From Acidobacteriota bacterium (GTDB lineage Bacteria; Acidobacteriota; Blastocatellia; Pyrinomonadales; Pyrinomonadaceae): a DNA stretch of 52,911 bases. Positions 41,943-50,902 of the stretch are shown here, piece after piece; the stretch's first letter is position 1, and each line of letters starts with the position of its first letter. The stretch covers positions 1 through 52,911 of the forward strand of contig JAHBSG010000028.1 in the NCBI GenBank assembly GCA_019639235.1, given 5' to 3'. Position numbers and translations under genes: made by a program. The notes below the pieces were generated by a model that saw nothing but the letters and a program-made list of their open reading frames with translations, was not told the origin of the DNA and searched no databases.

Positions 41943-43231
41943 CCAAACACACGCTTAAAAACAACATCTACGTTTCGTAGATAGTGTTTCAGGTCAAAGA
42001 CGCGGGCTATCTCTTCTGCCGAAAGGTGCAATGAGATGTCCGCGTCTTTCATTACCAGGTCACGATACTCGCCGCCCTCGTCCCAGACCTTCATCGCATT
42101 CCGCTGGGTGTAAACATAAGCGTCCTCACGCGAAACGCCCTTTTGCGTCAAGGCAAGCATCAGTTGCCCGCTGAAGACAAGCCCGCGGGTTATCTCGAGG
42201 TTCTTCATCATGTTTTCGGGATAAACGACGAGCGTATCAAGCAGCGAGGTCGCCTTTGCGAGCAGGTAAACGAGCGTCGCCGAAGAATCCGGCAGCACGA
42301 TCCGCTCGGCCGATGAATGCGAGATGTCCCGCTCGTGCCAGAGGGCTACGTTCTCAAGCCCGACGATGGCGTTTGCCCGGACCGTCCGAGCCATTCCGCA
42401 GATGCGTTCCGAGAGTATCGGATTGCGTTTATGCGGCATCGCCGAGGAGCCTTTCTGTCCGGCCTTGAATTTTTCTTGAGCCTCGCGAACCTCGGTTCGC
42501 TGCCAGTGCCGCACCTGGAGGGCGATCTTCTCGAGCGTCGAAGCGATTATCGCCAGCGTACAGAGATACTCGGCGTAGCGGTCGCGCTGTATGACCTGTG
42601 TTGAAACCGCGGCGGCCTTTAGGCCAAGCCTTGCGCAAACGCGTTCCTCAACGTCCGGGGCCAAATGGGCGAACGCCCCGACCGCTCCGCTGATCTTCCC
42701 GACCGAAACGATCTCACGGGCACGGGCGAGCCGCTCGCGGTTCCGCTCCATCTCGGCATACCAAAGTGCCCAGCAAAGCCCGAATGACGTCGGCTCGGCG
42801 TGTATGCCGTGCGTCCGCCCGATCTGCGGCGTATCTTTGAACTCGAACGCCCGCCGCCTTAGCACCGGCAGCATCGCGTCGATCTTCGCGAGCAAAATGT
42901 CGCACGACTCGCGAAGCAAGATGCCGTTTGCCGTATCGACCACATCGCTCGACGTCAGCCCGTAATGGACGAACCTCGCCGCCGGCCCGATGTTCTCGGC
43001 AAGATTGGTCGTAAAGGCGATGACGTCGTGGTCGGTCGTCTTTTCGATCTCATTGATCCGCTCGACCGTGAACGCGGCCTTTGCCTTGATCTCTTCGACC
43101 GCATCGGCCGGGATGGTTCCGTCCTCGGCATGAACCTCGCAGACGGCTATCTCGACATCAAGCCATTTTTTGAACTTGTTCTCGAGCGACCAGATCGCGC
43201 CCATTTCGGGAAGTGTGTATCTTTCGATCAT
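41939..43231 (-). CDS. purB: Adenylosuccinate lyase
   Basis: PurB splits SAICAR and adenylosuccinate, releasing fumarate, and so acts twice in purine synthesis. The 430-residue enzyme has the fumarase-superfamily signature KGSSAMPHKRNPILSE near residue 265, TSSDVVDTANG with the active-site region near 85, and IGRTHGIHAEPTSFG near 140. I use the ATG at 43231 since MIERYTLPEM is the standard start; the longer frame overlaps the upstream gene. It is 10 bases downstream of the AI-2E transporter gene, in a co-directional group with asd. Confidence 0.96.
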   Translation of the reverse strand: MIERYTLPEMGAIWSLENKFKKWLDVEIAVCEVHAEDGTIPADAVEEIKAKAAFTVERINEIEKTTDHDVIAFTTNLAENIGPAARFVHYGLTSSDVVDTANGILLRESCDILLAKIDAMLPVLRRRAFEFKDTPQIGRTHGIHAEPTSFGLCWALWYAEMERNRERLARAREIVSVGKISGAVGAFAHLAPDVEERVCARLGLKAAAVSTQVIQRDRYAEYLCTLAIIASTLEKIALQVRHWQRTEVREAQEKFKAGQKGSSAMPHKRNPILSERICGMARTVRANAIVGLENVALWHERDISHSSAERIVLPDSSATLVYLLAKATSLLDTLVVYPENMMKNLEITRGLVFSGQLMLALTQKGVSREDAYVYTQRNAMKVWDEGGEYRDLVMKDADISLHLSAEEIARVFDLKHYLRNVDVVFKRVFG

Positions 43232-43241
43232 AAAAAACTTG

Positions 43242-44342
43242 TCATTCCTCGGCGACGTTGTCCCCACCGGAAGCTTTGGACAGGTGCAGTTCCTCTTCGC
43301 GGTCGCCTAGTACATCGCCGACATAGACCATTTGCACCACGACCATCAGCATCGCAAGCAGCGGCGTCGCGAGCACGAGCCCAAGCCCGCCGAGCATTAC
43401 GCCAAAGACAAGCTGAAAGACTATGGTCAAGGCAGGCGGCAGTTCGACGGTTTCGCGTTCGATAAGCGGCGTAACGAGGTTCGATTCGATCAACTGCACG
43501 CCAACATAAAGCCCAAGCACATAGACGGCCGTTATCGGGCTATTGATAAAAGCAAGCAGCAGGGCCGGCAATGCCGAAATGATGGGGCCGAAGTTCGGGA
43601 TGAACGACAACAGTCCGGCTATCAACCCGAGCGTCAGCGCCAGCGGAACGCCGATTATCGATAGCCCGATCCAGGTCAGCAGCCCAATAAAGACCATTGA
43701 GCCGATCTTGCCGATCAGCCACCAGCCGAGCGTCTCGCCGGTCGTATCAAGTACCTCGCGAGCCCTAGCCCGGCTAGCGACCGGAAAGAGCTTGATCAGC
43801 CCGCTCGAATAGAGCCTTGGTTCAGCGGCAATGTAAATCGCGAGCAAGATAACGACAAAGAAGTTTCCGACCGCTCCGACCGTTGATGAAAACACTCCGC
43901 CGACCCCTGAGACGACCTGGCCGGTATCTATCTTCTGGATGATCGCGTCGACGCTCGGCATTTGGTTGATAATCGACTGCCCCCAACTAAATCTGCTGAC
44001 GAAATCGATGATTAGCCGTTCCGATTCCGGAAGCTTGACACGAAGAAGTTGCACCTGCTCCGCAACGCTCGGGGCAACAATAGCTATGGAGCCCGCAAGA
44101 ACTAGCACCAGCAGGATAGAAACACCGAGAACGGCCCAGCCCTCGCCGATCTTGAGCCTTTCCGAGATCGGCAGCGCAAGCCCGCGGAGAAAGATCGCGA
44201 TCAGCACCGCCGAAAAGATCAGCAAAAGGATGTCGATGGTGTAATAAACGAGAGCGAGAAGAAGCAGGATCAGCAGAACAATGCCGACCGTCACCAGCAC
44301 CTTGCCGGCAAAGGAACGCTCTTGAAAGCTCTCTGAGTTCAT
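43242..44342 (-). CDS. AI-2E family transporter (PF01594 type)
   Basis: 366 residues with seven to eight membrane helices. The N-terminus has VLVTVGIVLLILLLLALVYYTIDILLLIFSAVL. The soluble loop after TM3 is about 100 residues and precedes GWWLIGKIGSMVFIGLLTWIGL and LIAGLLSFIPNFGPIISALPALLLAF, where the conserved FIPNFGP lies. LVTPLIERETVELPPALTIVFQLVFGVMLGGLGLVLATPLLA is the family end. Members export diverse solutes; the AI-2 label is historical. It begins three bases downstream of asd, so both belong to one transcript. Confidence 0.88.
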   Translation of the reverse strand: MNSESFQERSFAGKVLVTVGIVLLILLLLALVYYTIDILLLIFSAVLIAIFLRGLALPISERLKIGEGWAVLGVSILLVLVLAGSIAIVAPSVAEQVQLLRVKLPESERLIIDFVSRFSWGQSIINQMPSVDAIIQKIDTGQVVSGVGGVFSSTVGAVGNFFVVILLAIYIAAEPRLYSSGLIKLFPVASRARAREVLDTTGETLGWWLIGKIGSMVFIGLLTWIGLSIIGVPLALTLGLIAGLLSFIPNFGPIISALPALLLAFINSPITAVYVLGLYVGVQLIESNLVTPLIERETVELPPALTIVFQLVFGVMLGGLGLVLATPLLAMLMVVVQMVYVGDVLGDREEELHLSKASGGDNVAEE

Positions 44343-44345
44343 CGT

Positions 44346-45386
44346 CTAGATAAGGTTCTTGCTTGCCAAAAGTTCTGCGTTAAGAATGGTCGAGCCCGCC
44401 GCACCGCGGACGGTATTGTGGCTTAGGGCAACGAAGCGGTAATCGAAAATATTATCCGGAAACACCCGGCCAACAGTAACCGTCATTCCGTCGCCGCGGT
44501 CGCGGTCAAGCCTCGGCTGCGGCCGCGAAGGCTCATCAAGCACCTCGATGAACCGCTCCGGCGAAGAATGAAGCCCGAGGCTCGGGAACTCCTGCATCGC
44601 CGCGATAACTTCCTCAAGCGTCGAATTTCCTTTCAGCTTTACCCTCACCGAGGCCGTGTGCCCATCGATCACATTCACCCTGAAGCACTGTGCCGAGACC
44701 GTAAAATCGGCCTTCTGGATCGAGGTGCCGTTAAACTTGCCCAATATCTTCTGCGCTTCGGTCTCGACCTTCGGCTCTTCGCCGGCAATGTAAGGCAGGA
44801 CGTTGTCGATGATATCGAGCGATGCAACGCCGGGATAACCCGCACCTGAGATCGCCTGCATCGTTGTCACGATCGCCGATTCGACGCCGAACTTGCGGTC
44901 AAGTGCGGCAAGCGGCGGAGCAAAGCTCGCGACCGCACAGTTCGGATTCGTTACGATAAATCCCTTGCTGAATCCGCGCTTCGTTTGTTGGACCTCGATC
45001 AGCCCAAGATGATCGGGGTTGATCTCCGGGATCAGGAGCGGCACGTCCTCGTCCATTCGGTAAACCGATGAATTGCTTATCACCGGATAACCGGCACGGG
45101 CAAATGCCTCCTCCGTCTCGCGGGCAACCGGGGACGGCAGGCTTGAGAAAACAATGTCGCAATCTATCGGCGGCTCTATCGGCTGGACGGTGATCTCGCG
45201 AACGCCTTCCGGGATGTCGCCCGCCAACTTCCATGCACACGCCTCGGCAAACGATTTGCCCGCCGAGCGGTCCGAGGCCGCAAGCGCAGTTATCTCAAAC
45301 TGCGGGTGATGTTCGAGCAACTGAATGAACCGCTGCCCAACCGTCCCGGTCGCACCAAGAATTCCGACCCTGTATTTACGTGCCAT
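44346..45386 (-). CDS. asd: Aspartate-semialdehyde dehydrogenase
   Basis: This enzyme reduces aspartyl phosphate to the semialdehyde, the shared precursor of DAP/lysine, methionine and threonine. The 346-residue product has the NADP-binding GILGATGTVGQRF at residue 8 and the nucleophile C150 in VTNPNCAVASFAPPL. VRVKLKGNSTLEEV and a catalytic His in DGHTASVRV follow. The N-terminal and C-terminal sequence style is that of the archaeal/eukaryote-like Asd branch. It begins a group with the AI-2E transporter and purB. Confidence 0.94.
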   Translation of the reverse strand: MARKYRVGILGATGTVGQRFIQLLEHHPQFEITALAASDRSAGKSFAEACAWKLAGDIPEGVREITVQPIEPPIDCDIVFSSLPSPVARETEEAFARAGYPVISNSSVYRMDEDVPLLIPEINPDHLGLIEVQQTKRGFSKGFIVTNPNCAVASFAPPLAALDRKFGVESAIVTTMQAISGAGYPGVASLDIIDNVLPYIAGEEPKVETEAQKILGKFNGTSIQKADFTVSAQCFRVNVIDGHTASVRVKLKGNSTLEEVIAAMQEFPSLGLHSSPERFIEVLDEPSRPQPRLDRDRGDGMTVTVGRVFPDNIFDYRFVALSHNTVRGAAGSTILNAELLASKNLI

Positions 45387-45433
45387 AAATCAACAAGCCC
45401 TTATGTTCTCACTTTCTCAAAATAAGGGCAAAA

Positions 45434-45462
45434 TGCCCGCAGGGCCAAAGGCTCAGCGGGCA
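45434..45462 (-). terminator. Possible terminator between the M23 peptidase and asd
   Basis: On the minus strand TGCCCGCTGAGCC and GGCCCTGCGGGCA form a stem with a TTT loop, followed by TTTTG. It sits between the M23 stop (45491) and the asd start (45386). Confidence 0.4.
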
Positions 45463-45490
45463 ACTCTCGATAGTTATCTATTTTTGTACG

Positions 45491-46000
45491 CTACGGTGTG
45501 ACCAGTTCGTCATCAAATGCATAGGCGTAGACCCCGTGATAGGGCGGGCTGCCGAGGAACTCTGCCGGATCGATCCGATCATCGGTTCCGTGCCCACCAA
45601 GCTGACGCTTTCGAAATTCGAAATGAAGGTGAACCTTGTCTGCCGCAATGCCCTTTGCATTTCCCGTATCGCCGACCGCACCGATCATCGAGTTTATATT
45701 CGTGATCTCCTGGCCTTCGGAACACCAGACCTCGGAAAGATGTGAATAAAATGCGTAATACGTCTTGCCGTTGTGCGAGAACTTCAGATTGATCGTTTTG
45801 CCGTATTTTCCAACGTCGTTACGCTGCACGCCGACAACGGTTCCGATCGAGACCGGGTACACGGGCGTCCCCATTGGGGCCACCAGATCCCAGCCCTTGT
45901 GAAACTTCGGGGTGCCATCCTTATGTTTTCGGACCCAACCGAAAGTATTGTATTTCGTTGTATTGAGTATCTTGTTGTATTCCAGCGGATAACGTACCAT
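45491..46000 (-). CDS. M23-family peptidase without a signal peptide
   Basis: 169 residues. The LytM/M23 zinc motifs are FHKGWDL (His and Asp) and VHLHFEF (His-x-His), with the typical GTPVYPVSIGTVVGVQ strand between. The family usually cuts peptidoglycan cross-bridges outside the cell. Here the N-terminus (MVRYPLEYNKILNTTKYN) has no signal or lipobox and the start has an excellent AGGAGG site, so the protein would be cytoplasmic or use another exit. It lies between the DAP aminotransferase and asd genes on the same strand. Confidence 0.85.
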   Translation of the reverse strand: MVRYPLEYNKILNTTKYNTFGWVRKHKDGTPKFHKGWDLVAPMGTPVYPVSIGTVVGVQRNDVGKYGKTINLKFSHNGKTYYAFYSHLSEVWCSEGQEITNINSMIGAVGDTGNAKGIAADKVHLHFEFRKRQLGGHGTDDRIDPAEFLGSPPYHGVYAYAFDDELVTP

Positions 46001-46054
46001 CACTGCCTCCTGTTCTCTCAACAAGATTAAGGACGGACACTATTTAAGCTTTTG

Positions 46055-47206
46055 CTAAACTCCGATGGCTTCCTTCATTCGCCGGACGCCTTCGGCCATG
46101 CGTTCCTCTGAGTTGCAGAAGGATATCCGCAGGAATCCTTTCGCCTCGGTACCGAAGGCGACGCCCGGAACCGTGATCACGCGATTCTGCAGGCACTTCT
46201 CGGCGATCTCGATGTCGTCGCCAACAGAGCGGACATCGAGCATGGTATAAAACGCTCCCTCCGGAGCCGTCGCCTTGAGGCCAAGCTCTTTATCGAATAG
46301 ATCGACAAGAAAATCGCCGCGTTTCTTATAGACCTCGCGGGCGTGAGCCTTGAATTCCTCGGCCTCAGCAGACCAGCCGAGCAGCGACGCCTTCTGCGTT
46401 ATCGCCGAGGCACAGACCGTCAGAAAGCCATGAAGAACCTGGATGCCGTGCATCACCTCGGGCCGCGAACTTGCCGCCCAACCGAGTCGCCATCCGGTCA
46501 TGCTGAGCGATTTTGAAAGCCCGCTGACGATCACCGTCCGTTCGTAAAATTCCGAGGCCGAATGTGGCCGCTCGCCAAAATAAAGATCGCTATAGATCTC
46601 ATCCGAAATAAGATAGATGCCCGTGCCCTCAAGCACTTCGGCGATCTGCCGGAGGTCCGTTTCCGTGAAGATCTTCCCCGTCGGATTCGAAGGCGAGATG
46701 ACGACCGCGGCCTTTGTCTTAGGCGTTATTGCCCGCTTAAATTCCTCAATGTCGAAGGCAAACTCCGTCTCTGCAGGCAATCGGTAATAGACCGGATTGC
46801 CCTGCGAGATGCGTACGCAAGCATCGTAAGCCGGAAAGCTCGGGTTCGGCAGCAGCACATCGTCGCCGATATCCACTATCGAAAGAAAAGCCGCCGTCAT
46901 CGCCTCCTGCGACCCGCACGTGACGACGATATCCTTAAGCCCAAGGCCAAGATGCGGATACTGCTCGGAGATCTTTTCGCGAAGTGCCGGCAGCCCCGGG
47001 TGGGATGTATAGCCGTTCTGCTCCTCGGTCGCGACGCGTGCTGCCTCGCGGCGGAGAAAGTCGGGCGTCGGCAGGTCAGGCTCGCCCAATCCGAAATTTA
47101 TCGAATCCGGCAACGCCCGCTCGAAAAATTGCCTGATCAGCGTCGGCTGCAGGCCCTGCAACCGCTTCGGCAATTGAAATTCTCTTTGTTCAAATGCAGC
47201 TGTCAT
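46055..47206 (-). CDS. Class I/II aminotransferase, candidate N-succinyl-DAP aminotransferase
   Basis: 383 residues, fold type I PLP enzyme. NFGLGEPDLPTPDF near 38, SPSNPTGKIF near 171, SDEIYSDLYF near 201, the PLP lysine K232 in SGLSKSLSMTGWRLGW, and FLRISFC near 362 are complete. The family includes aspartate aminotransferase and DapC/DapL-like enzymes. It is flanked by dapD, dapA, dapB and dapE, and no other transaminase is present for succinyl-DAP, so that is the most economical assignment. An aspartate aminotransferase role remains possible. It starts 11 bases after the small acidic gene. Confidence 0.82.
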   Translation of the reverse strand: MTAAFEQREFQLPKRLQGLQPTLIRQFFERALPDSINFGLGEPDLPTPDFLRREAARVATEEQNGYTSHPGLPALREKISEQYPHLGLGLKDIVVTCGSQEAMTAAFLSIVDIGDDVLLPNPSFPAYDACVRISQGNPVYYRLPAETEFAFDIEEFKRAITPKTKAAVVISPSNPTGKIFTETDLRQIAEVLEGTGIYLISDEIYSDLYFGERPHSASEFYERTVIVSGLSKSLSMTGWRLGWAASSRPEVMHGIQVLHGFLTVCASAITQKASLLGWSAEAEEFKAHAREVYKKRGDFLVDLFDKELGLKATAPEGAFYTMLDVRSVGDDIEIAEKCLQNRVITVPGVAFGTEAKGFLRISFCNSEERMAEGVRRMKEAIGV

Positions 47207-47217
47207 GTCCAGATCGC

Positions 47218-47463
47218 TTACGCCTCATCCTCAGCCGTCTCGCCGTGCGGCGGCTTGCTCGATTCGAGATCTTCTTCGAGTTCCTCGCGGGCATCCCCGA
47301 CCTCAATGTTAAACTCGCCCTCGGCCGCAGTGTTCGGGTCACCCGTCAAAATCCCGCCGATCATCTCGACCTCGCCGATGATCTTCTGCCCCAGGCCCGA
47401 GATCTTTTCCTTTAACGAATGCTCTTCGTGATCGTCTTTCGGCACTTCATGATCATTACTCAT
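47218..47463 (-). CDS. Small acidic hypothetical protein
   Basis: 81 residues, very acidic. GQKIIGEVEMIGGILTGDPNTAAEGEFNIEVGDAREELEEDL is the conserved-looking core and resembles CsbD-like stress proteins in length and composition. The N-terminal 20 residues are His/Glu-rich. I know no function. It lies between dapD and the aminotransferase on the same strand with short gaps, so it is co-transcribed with DAP genes. Confidence 0.6.
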   Translation of the reverse strand: MSNDHEVPKDDHEEHSLKEKISGLGQKIIGEVEMIGGILTGDPNTAAEGEFNIEVGDAREELEEDLESSKPPHGETAEDEA

Positions 47464-47514
47464 ACTTATAAGTTTACATCCTCTCTCGCTTTAGGCGGTA
47501 TTGCGGCAGTTCTT

Positions 47515-48345
47515 TTATCGCAGATAGTCTTCGAGCTTTGTAGAGGCATCGGTCTTGTCGTCGCGGTATTTTACGATGACGGGGCAGTAGATCGAGAGGC
47601 CATTTGCCTTGCCGAACGCGTTTGTAACGGCTCGCGAGCCCTGGACCACGACCGCACCGGCCGGTATCTCAAGCGGGCGGCCGCCCTCGGCCTTGATGAT
47701 GCGTTCGTTCGGCAGATCAAAGACAGGAGTCGAGCGAGTAAGGATAACGCCCGTCCCGAGCACTGCCCGCTCTCGGACGATCGTTCCTTCATAAACGCCG
47801 GTGTTGCCGCCGACCATCACATCGTCTTCGATAACGACGGGCACCGCACCGACCGGTTCGAGCACGCCGCCGATCTGCGCCGCCGCCGAGATATGCACCC
47901 GTTTCCCGATCTGTGCACACGAGCCGACCAAAGCGTGCGAATCGACCATCGTGCCCTCATCAACAAAGGCACCGACGTTTATATACGCCGGCGGAACGAC
48001 CACCACGCCCGGTGCAACATAGCTACCATCTCGTATCGCCGAACCACCAATGACGATCCGAACGCCGTCCTCGAGCGACATCGGCCGGAGAGGGAACGTG
48101 TCTTTGTCGAAGAACCGCAGCGTCTCGGTCGGCTGCGACATCTCGACCATCTTGCCCATCCGAAACCCGAGCAAAATACCCTGTTTTACCCAGGCATTCG
48201 CGTGCCAGTTCCCTTCCGCGTCCTTCTCCGCCGAGCGTATCTCGCCACGCCTCAAGGCGAGCTTGAACTCCTCATAAACCTCGCGATCTGCCGGCTCAAA
48301 CTCCGTCTTCGCAAACAACGCCTCGATCTTTTCTTGCAATTCCAT
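47515..48345 (-). CDS. dapD: Tetrahydrodipicolinate N-succinyltransferase
   Basis: DapD transfers succinyl from CoA to tetrahydrodipicolinate, which defines the succinylase branch of DAP synthesis. The 276-residue enzyme has an N-terminal helical domain ([17 protein letters not shown]) and a left-handed beta-helix of hexapeptide repeats ([24 protein letters not shown]-like [17 protein letters not shown]). The active-site stretch [32 protein letters not shown] is intact. It forms trimers in the family. It is separated from dapA by an AT-rich palindromic repeat. Confidence 0.96.
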   Translation of the reverse strand: MELQEKIEALFAKTEFEPADREVYEEFKLALRRGEIRSAEKDAEGNWHANAWVKQGILLGFRMGKMVEMSQPTETLRFFDKDTFPLRPMSLEDGVRIVIGGSAIRDGSYVAPGVVVVPPAYINVGAFVDEGTMVDSHALVGSCAQIGKRVHISAAAQIGGVLEPVGAVPVVIEDDVMVGGNTGVYEGTIVRERAVLGTGVILTRSTPVFDLPNERIIKAEGGRPLEIPAGAVVVQGSRAVTNAFGKANGLSIYCPVIVKYRDDKTDASTKLEDYLR

Positions 48346-48389
48346 TTGATTAGTAAAGACAGCGGTTTATCAGATCACAATGTCTATCG

Positions 48390-48481
48390 CGAATTGTAAA
48401 TTGGCGAATTGACCATTGTTAATTGGATGCGAGAAATCCCGTTCCCAATTCTCAATTAACCAATTTTCAATTGCCAATTTG
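48390..48481. repeat. AT-rich palindromic repeat between dapD and dapA
   Basis: GCGAATTGTAAATTGGCGAA with ATTGACCATTGTTAATTGG (48390-48425) faces CCCAATTCTCAATTAACCAA and TTTTCAATTGCCAATTTGC (48444-48482), an imperfect inverted repeat built of CAATT units. It fills the dapD-dapA gap. Confidence 0.7.
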
Positions 48482-48486
48482 CTTTC

Positions 48487-49389
48487 CTATGATAGCGCTA
48501 CGTCCAGCATCACCTTTTTGAGAATCCCTTGAGTTTCTTTTGTCACCGGCACAAGCGGGAGCCGCAGGTTCTCTTCGAGCAGGCCCAATTCTTTCATCAC
48601 AAATTTGCACGGTGCGGGCGAGGCCTCGATGAAGTTTGCCTCCATCAGCGGCAGCAGCTGAAAGTGCAGTTTTCGGGCGGCGGTCCATGCCCCGTCAAGG
48701 GCTTTCTCGACCATTCGCGACGTCTCACGCGGCATTTCATTTGCGACGACAGAGACGAGCCCATCGGCTCCGAGGGCGATCAGCGGCAGCGTCGTCGCAT
48801 CGTCGCCCGAAAAGACCTTGAAGCCCTTCGGCCGCCCTGCCAAGATCGCCATCACCTGCGAGAGGTCACCCGAGGCCTCTTTGGTCGCTACGATGTTCGG
48901 ATTGTCCTCGGCGAGCCGCAGCGTCGTTTCGGCCGAGATGTTAGAGGCGGTTCGCCCGGGCACGTTGTAGAGCATTATCGGAAAATCCGTGACGCTCTTC
49001 GCGACCTCAGAAAAATGAGCATAGAGCCCGGCCTGCGTCGGCTTGTTGTAATAGGGTGCGACGATCAATGCCGCGTCGGCGCCAAGTTCGCGGGCCCTTC
49101 GGGTGAATTCGATGGTAGCACCGGTCGAATTGCTCCCCGTCCCGGCGATGACCTTCGCCTCTCGACGATGGGCAACTTCAACTGCGAGCCTGATCACATT
49201 AAGCCGCTCCGCCTCGGTCATCGTCGCACTCTCGCCCGTCGTTCCGCACGGCACAAGCAGCTTTACGCCGCCCTTTATCTGCCGCTCCGCGAGCCGCCGG
49301 AAGCACTCCTCATCGACCGAACCGTCCTTCCGAAACGGCGTAACCAAGGCAGTTGCACAACCCGTCATCCAATTCGTTCTTGCTCTCAT
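48487..49389 (-). CDS. dapA: 4-hydroxy-tetrahydrodipicolinate synthase
   Basis: DapA condenses pyruvate with aspartate semialdehyde, the first committed step to DAP. The 300-residue TIM barrel has GCATALVTPF, GTTGES at 49-54 (T50/T51 of the proton relay), the Schiff-base lysine K170 in IVATKEASGD, Y141 in LYNVPGRTASN, and VPVT near the end. A start at the inner ATG (49368) is also possible. The product enters dapB, which lies 1.5 kb upstream beyond the M23 and antirepressor genes. Confidence 0.96.
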   Translation of the reverse strand: MRARTNWMTGCATALVTPFRKDGSVDEECFRRLAERQIKGGVKLLVPCGTTGESATMTEAERLNVIRLAVEVAHRREAKVIAGTGSNSTGATIEFTRRARELGADAALIVAPYYNKPTQAGLYAHFSEVAKSVTDFPIMLYNVPGRTASNISAETTLRLAEDNPNIVATKEASGDLSQVMAILAGRPKGFKVFSGDDATTLPLIALGADGLVSVVANEMPRETSRMVEKALDGAWTAARKLHFQLLPLMEANFIEASPAPCKFVMKELGLLEENLRLPLVPVTKETQGILKKVMLDVALS

Positions 49390-49459
49390 AGCAAATTTTC
49401 TCTTTCCGCGAAATTCCCGTTAAGTATATGCTTAGGGACGAGGGAGTTACAAAATCACT

Positions 49460-50059
49460 TTGCTTCGATTTATAGCAACCATAAGCATTGCTTTCAGCAT
49501 AATGGCACTTGCCGGATGCTCTGAAGCCCAACCTGCGAACGGTCCGGCGCCCGAAATACCGCGGTTGATCGCAGACCGATTTGCCTACCCGGTCGGGCCG
49601 GGCGAATCCGTCACGCGGGCTCGCGACAAAAAGGACGAATGGTACGACGCCCAGGACTTTGGCGAGAACAATCACCTTGGCGAGGACTGGAACAAGAACT
49701 CGGGCGGGAACACAGATTGCGGCGAGCCGGTCTATGCGATAGCAAACGGCGAGATCACCTACGCGGCCGACGCCGGGCCAGGCTGGGGAAACGTAGTGAT
49801 CATCACCCACACGCTCCCCGATGGAACCGAGGTCCAGTCGCTGTACGGCCATCTCAAGGCCATCGAGAAAACGTCAGGGACAATCAATTTAAGGGAGAAA
49901 GTTGGCACCATTGGTGATGGCAATGGAAGATACATCTGCCATCTCCACTTCGAACTCCGCGAGCGGCATTGTCCGTCATGGGATATGGTCTTCGTCGGCT
50001 ATAGCCCGGTAAGCTACGGATGGGTCGATCCTTCGGGCTTTATCGATAAACGCCGATGA
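49460..50059 (+). CDS. M23-family peptidase, lipoprotein
   Basis: 199 residues on the strand opposite to the dap genes. It starts at TTG. Residues 1-18 plus C19 form a lipoprotein signal (ISIAFSIMALAGC, lipobox L-A-G-C), so it should be anchored in the periplasm. The M23 zinc motifs are NHLGEDWN and ICHLHFELRE, with VYAIANGEITYAADAGPGWGNVVIITH between. Such enzymes trim or remodel peptidoglycan. It overlaps neither neighbour, and its stop abuts the stop of the convergent antirepressor gene (TGATCA). Confidence 0.88.
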   Translation: MLRFIATISIAFSIMALAGCSEAQPANGPAPEIPRLIADRFAYPVGPGESVTRARDKKDEWYDAQDFGENNHLGEDWNKNSGGNTDCGEPVYAIANGEITYAADAGPGWGNVVIITHTLPDGTEVQSLYGHLKAIEKTSGTINLREKVGTIGDGNGRYICHLHFELRERHCPSWDMVFVGYSPVSYGWVDPSGFIDKRR

Positions 50060-50902
50060 TCACTTCTTCGTCTTCGCAATACGCTTCGACTTCGGCGCTT
50101 CACTTAAAAAGTTGCTGCTTGAAACAACCTTTGTTCCGGTCTCCAACTCGAGTGCCTTCCGAGCGTCACCGGCAACCTTTCCGCCGCGGATCGCTGCTTT
50201 CTTGTTTTCGAATAAGCCCGTCGGGTTTTGCGTTTTAACGATCTCAGAGGTCGAAGCCTCGCCAAGCATCGAAAAGATCAGTTCGAGATCGGTCATGTGG
50301 TCGCGGAGATTTTGATTCTTGAGTCCCTTTACTCGTTTGTGTTCCGAGGGCGTAAGGCCAAACGCAGCTTTTGAAATCTCGGCGGTCAGTATCGCGTATT
50401 CGACCCGTTCTTTAACGCCATGCTTATGCCACTCATCGGTCAGTTCCTCGCGGATCGCGATGCTCCGCATCCGACGCTCGATCCAGTCGTCGGGATAGCC
50501 CTTAGCTTTGTAAAGCTCCCGGGTCCGCTGCATTGCAAGCTCCGGATCATTGATCTCATCGAGCCGGTCCGAACCAACCTGGGCGAGCCAAAGCTTCAAT
50601 GGTTCAGCTTTAGGTGACGGGATCGACTGGATGATGCGAAGCATGCCTTTGGCATCGGCAGATTGGATCTTCCGGCGCTTGCCGTCTGCGGCCTCCATTT
50701 CAACCAGGGTACAAATTGTACCCCAGTTGGCTTTTAAGCTGCTGTCCCTGCTCAACAATCGTTTTATGTATTGCTTTACATCAACACTGTCGGTCAGGAT
50801 CTCGACAACATCCTGAACAGAGAAGTACCACTTCTGTTCGCCCTCGACCCAAACAGAACGCACTTTTCGATCTTCGAATAGTTTAATGTTTGCCAACGTC
50901 AA
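50060..50902 (-). CDS. Bro-N domain antirepressor, DinD-like
   Basis: 280 residues. About 1-110 is a Bro-N domain (IKLFEDRKVRSVWVEGEQKWYFSVQDVVEILTDS, AKGMLRIIQSIPSPKAEPLKLWLAQVGSDRLDE). About 120-280 matches DinD-type proteins (RTRELYKAKGYPDDWIERRMRSIAIREELTDEWHKHGVKE, AFGLTPSEHKRVKGLKNQNLRDHMTDLELIFSMLGEAST). In phage and plasmids such proteins act as antirepressors; E. coli DinD is SOS-inducible. Here it overlaps the dapB stop by 20 bases, so it is translated with the DAP operon, an odd location. A C-terminal basic tail (APKSKRIAKTKK) is present. Confidence 0.85.
   Translation of the reverse strand: MTLANIKLFEDRKVRSVWVEGEQKWYFSVQDVVEILTDSVDVKQYIKRLLSRDSSLKANWGTICTLVEMEAADGKRRKIQSADAKGMLRIIQSIPSPKAEPLKLWLAQVGSDRLDEINDPELAMQRTRELYKAKGYPDDWIERRMRSIAIREELTDEWHKHGVKERVEYAILTAEISKAAFGLTPSEHKRVKGLKNQNLRDHMTDLELIFSMLGEASTSEIVKTQNPTGLFENKKAAIRGGKVAGDARKALELETGTKVVSSSNFLSEAPKSKRIAKTKK

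Noticed and set aside
47419..48399. Plus-strand 326-codon frame opposite dapD
   Set aside because: Shadow of dapD, whose hexapeptide-repeat sequence is unmistakable.
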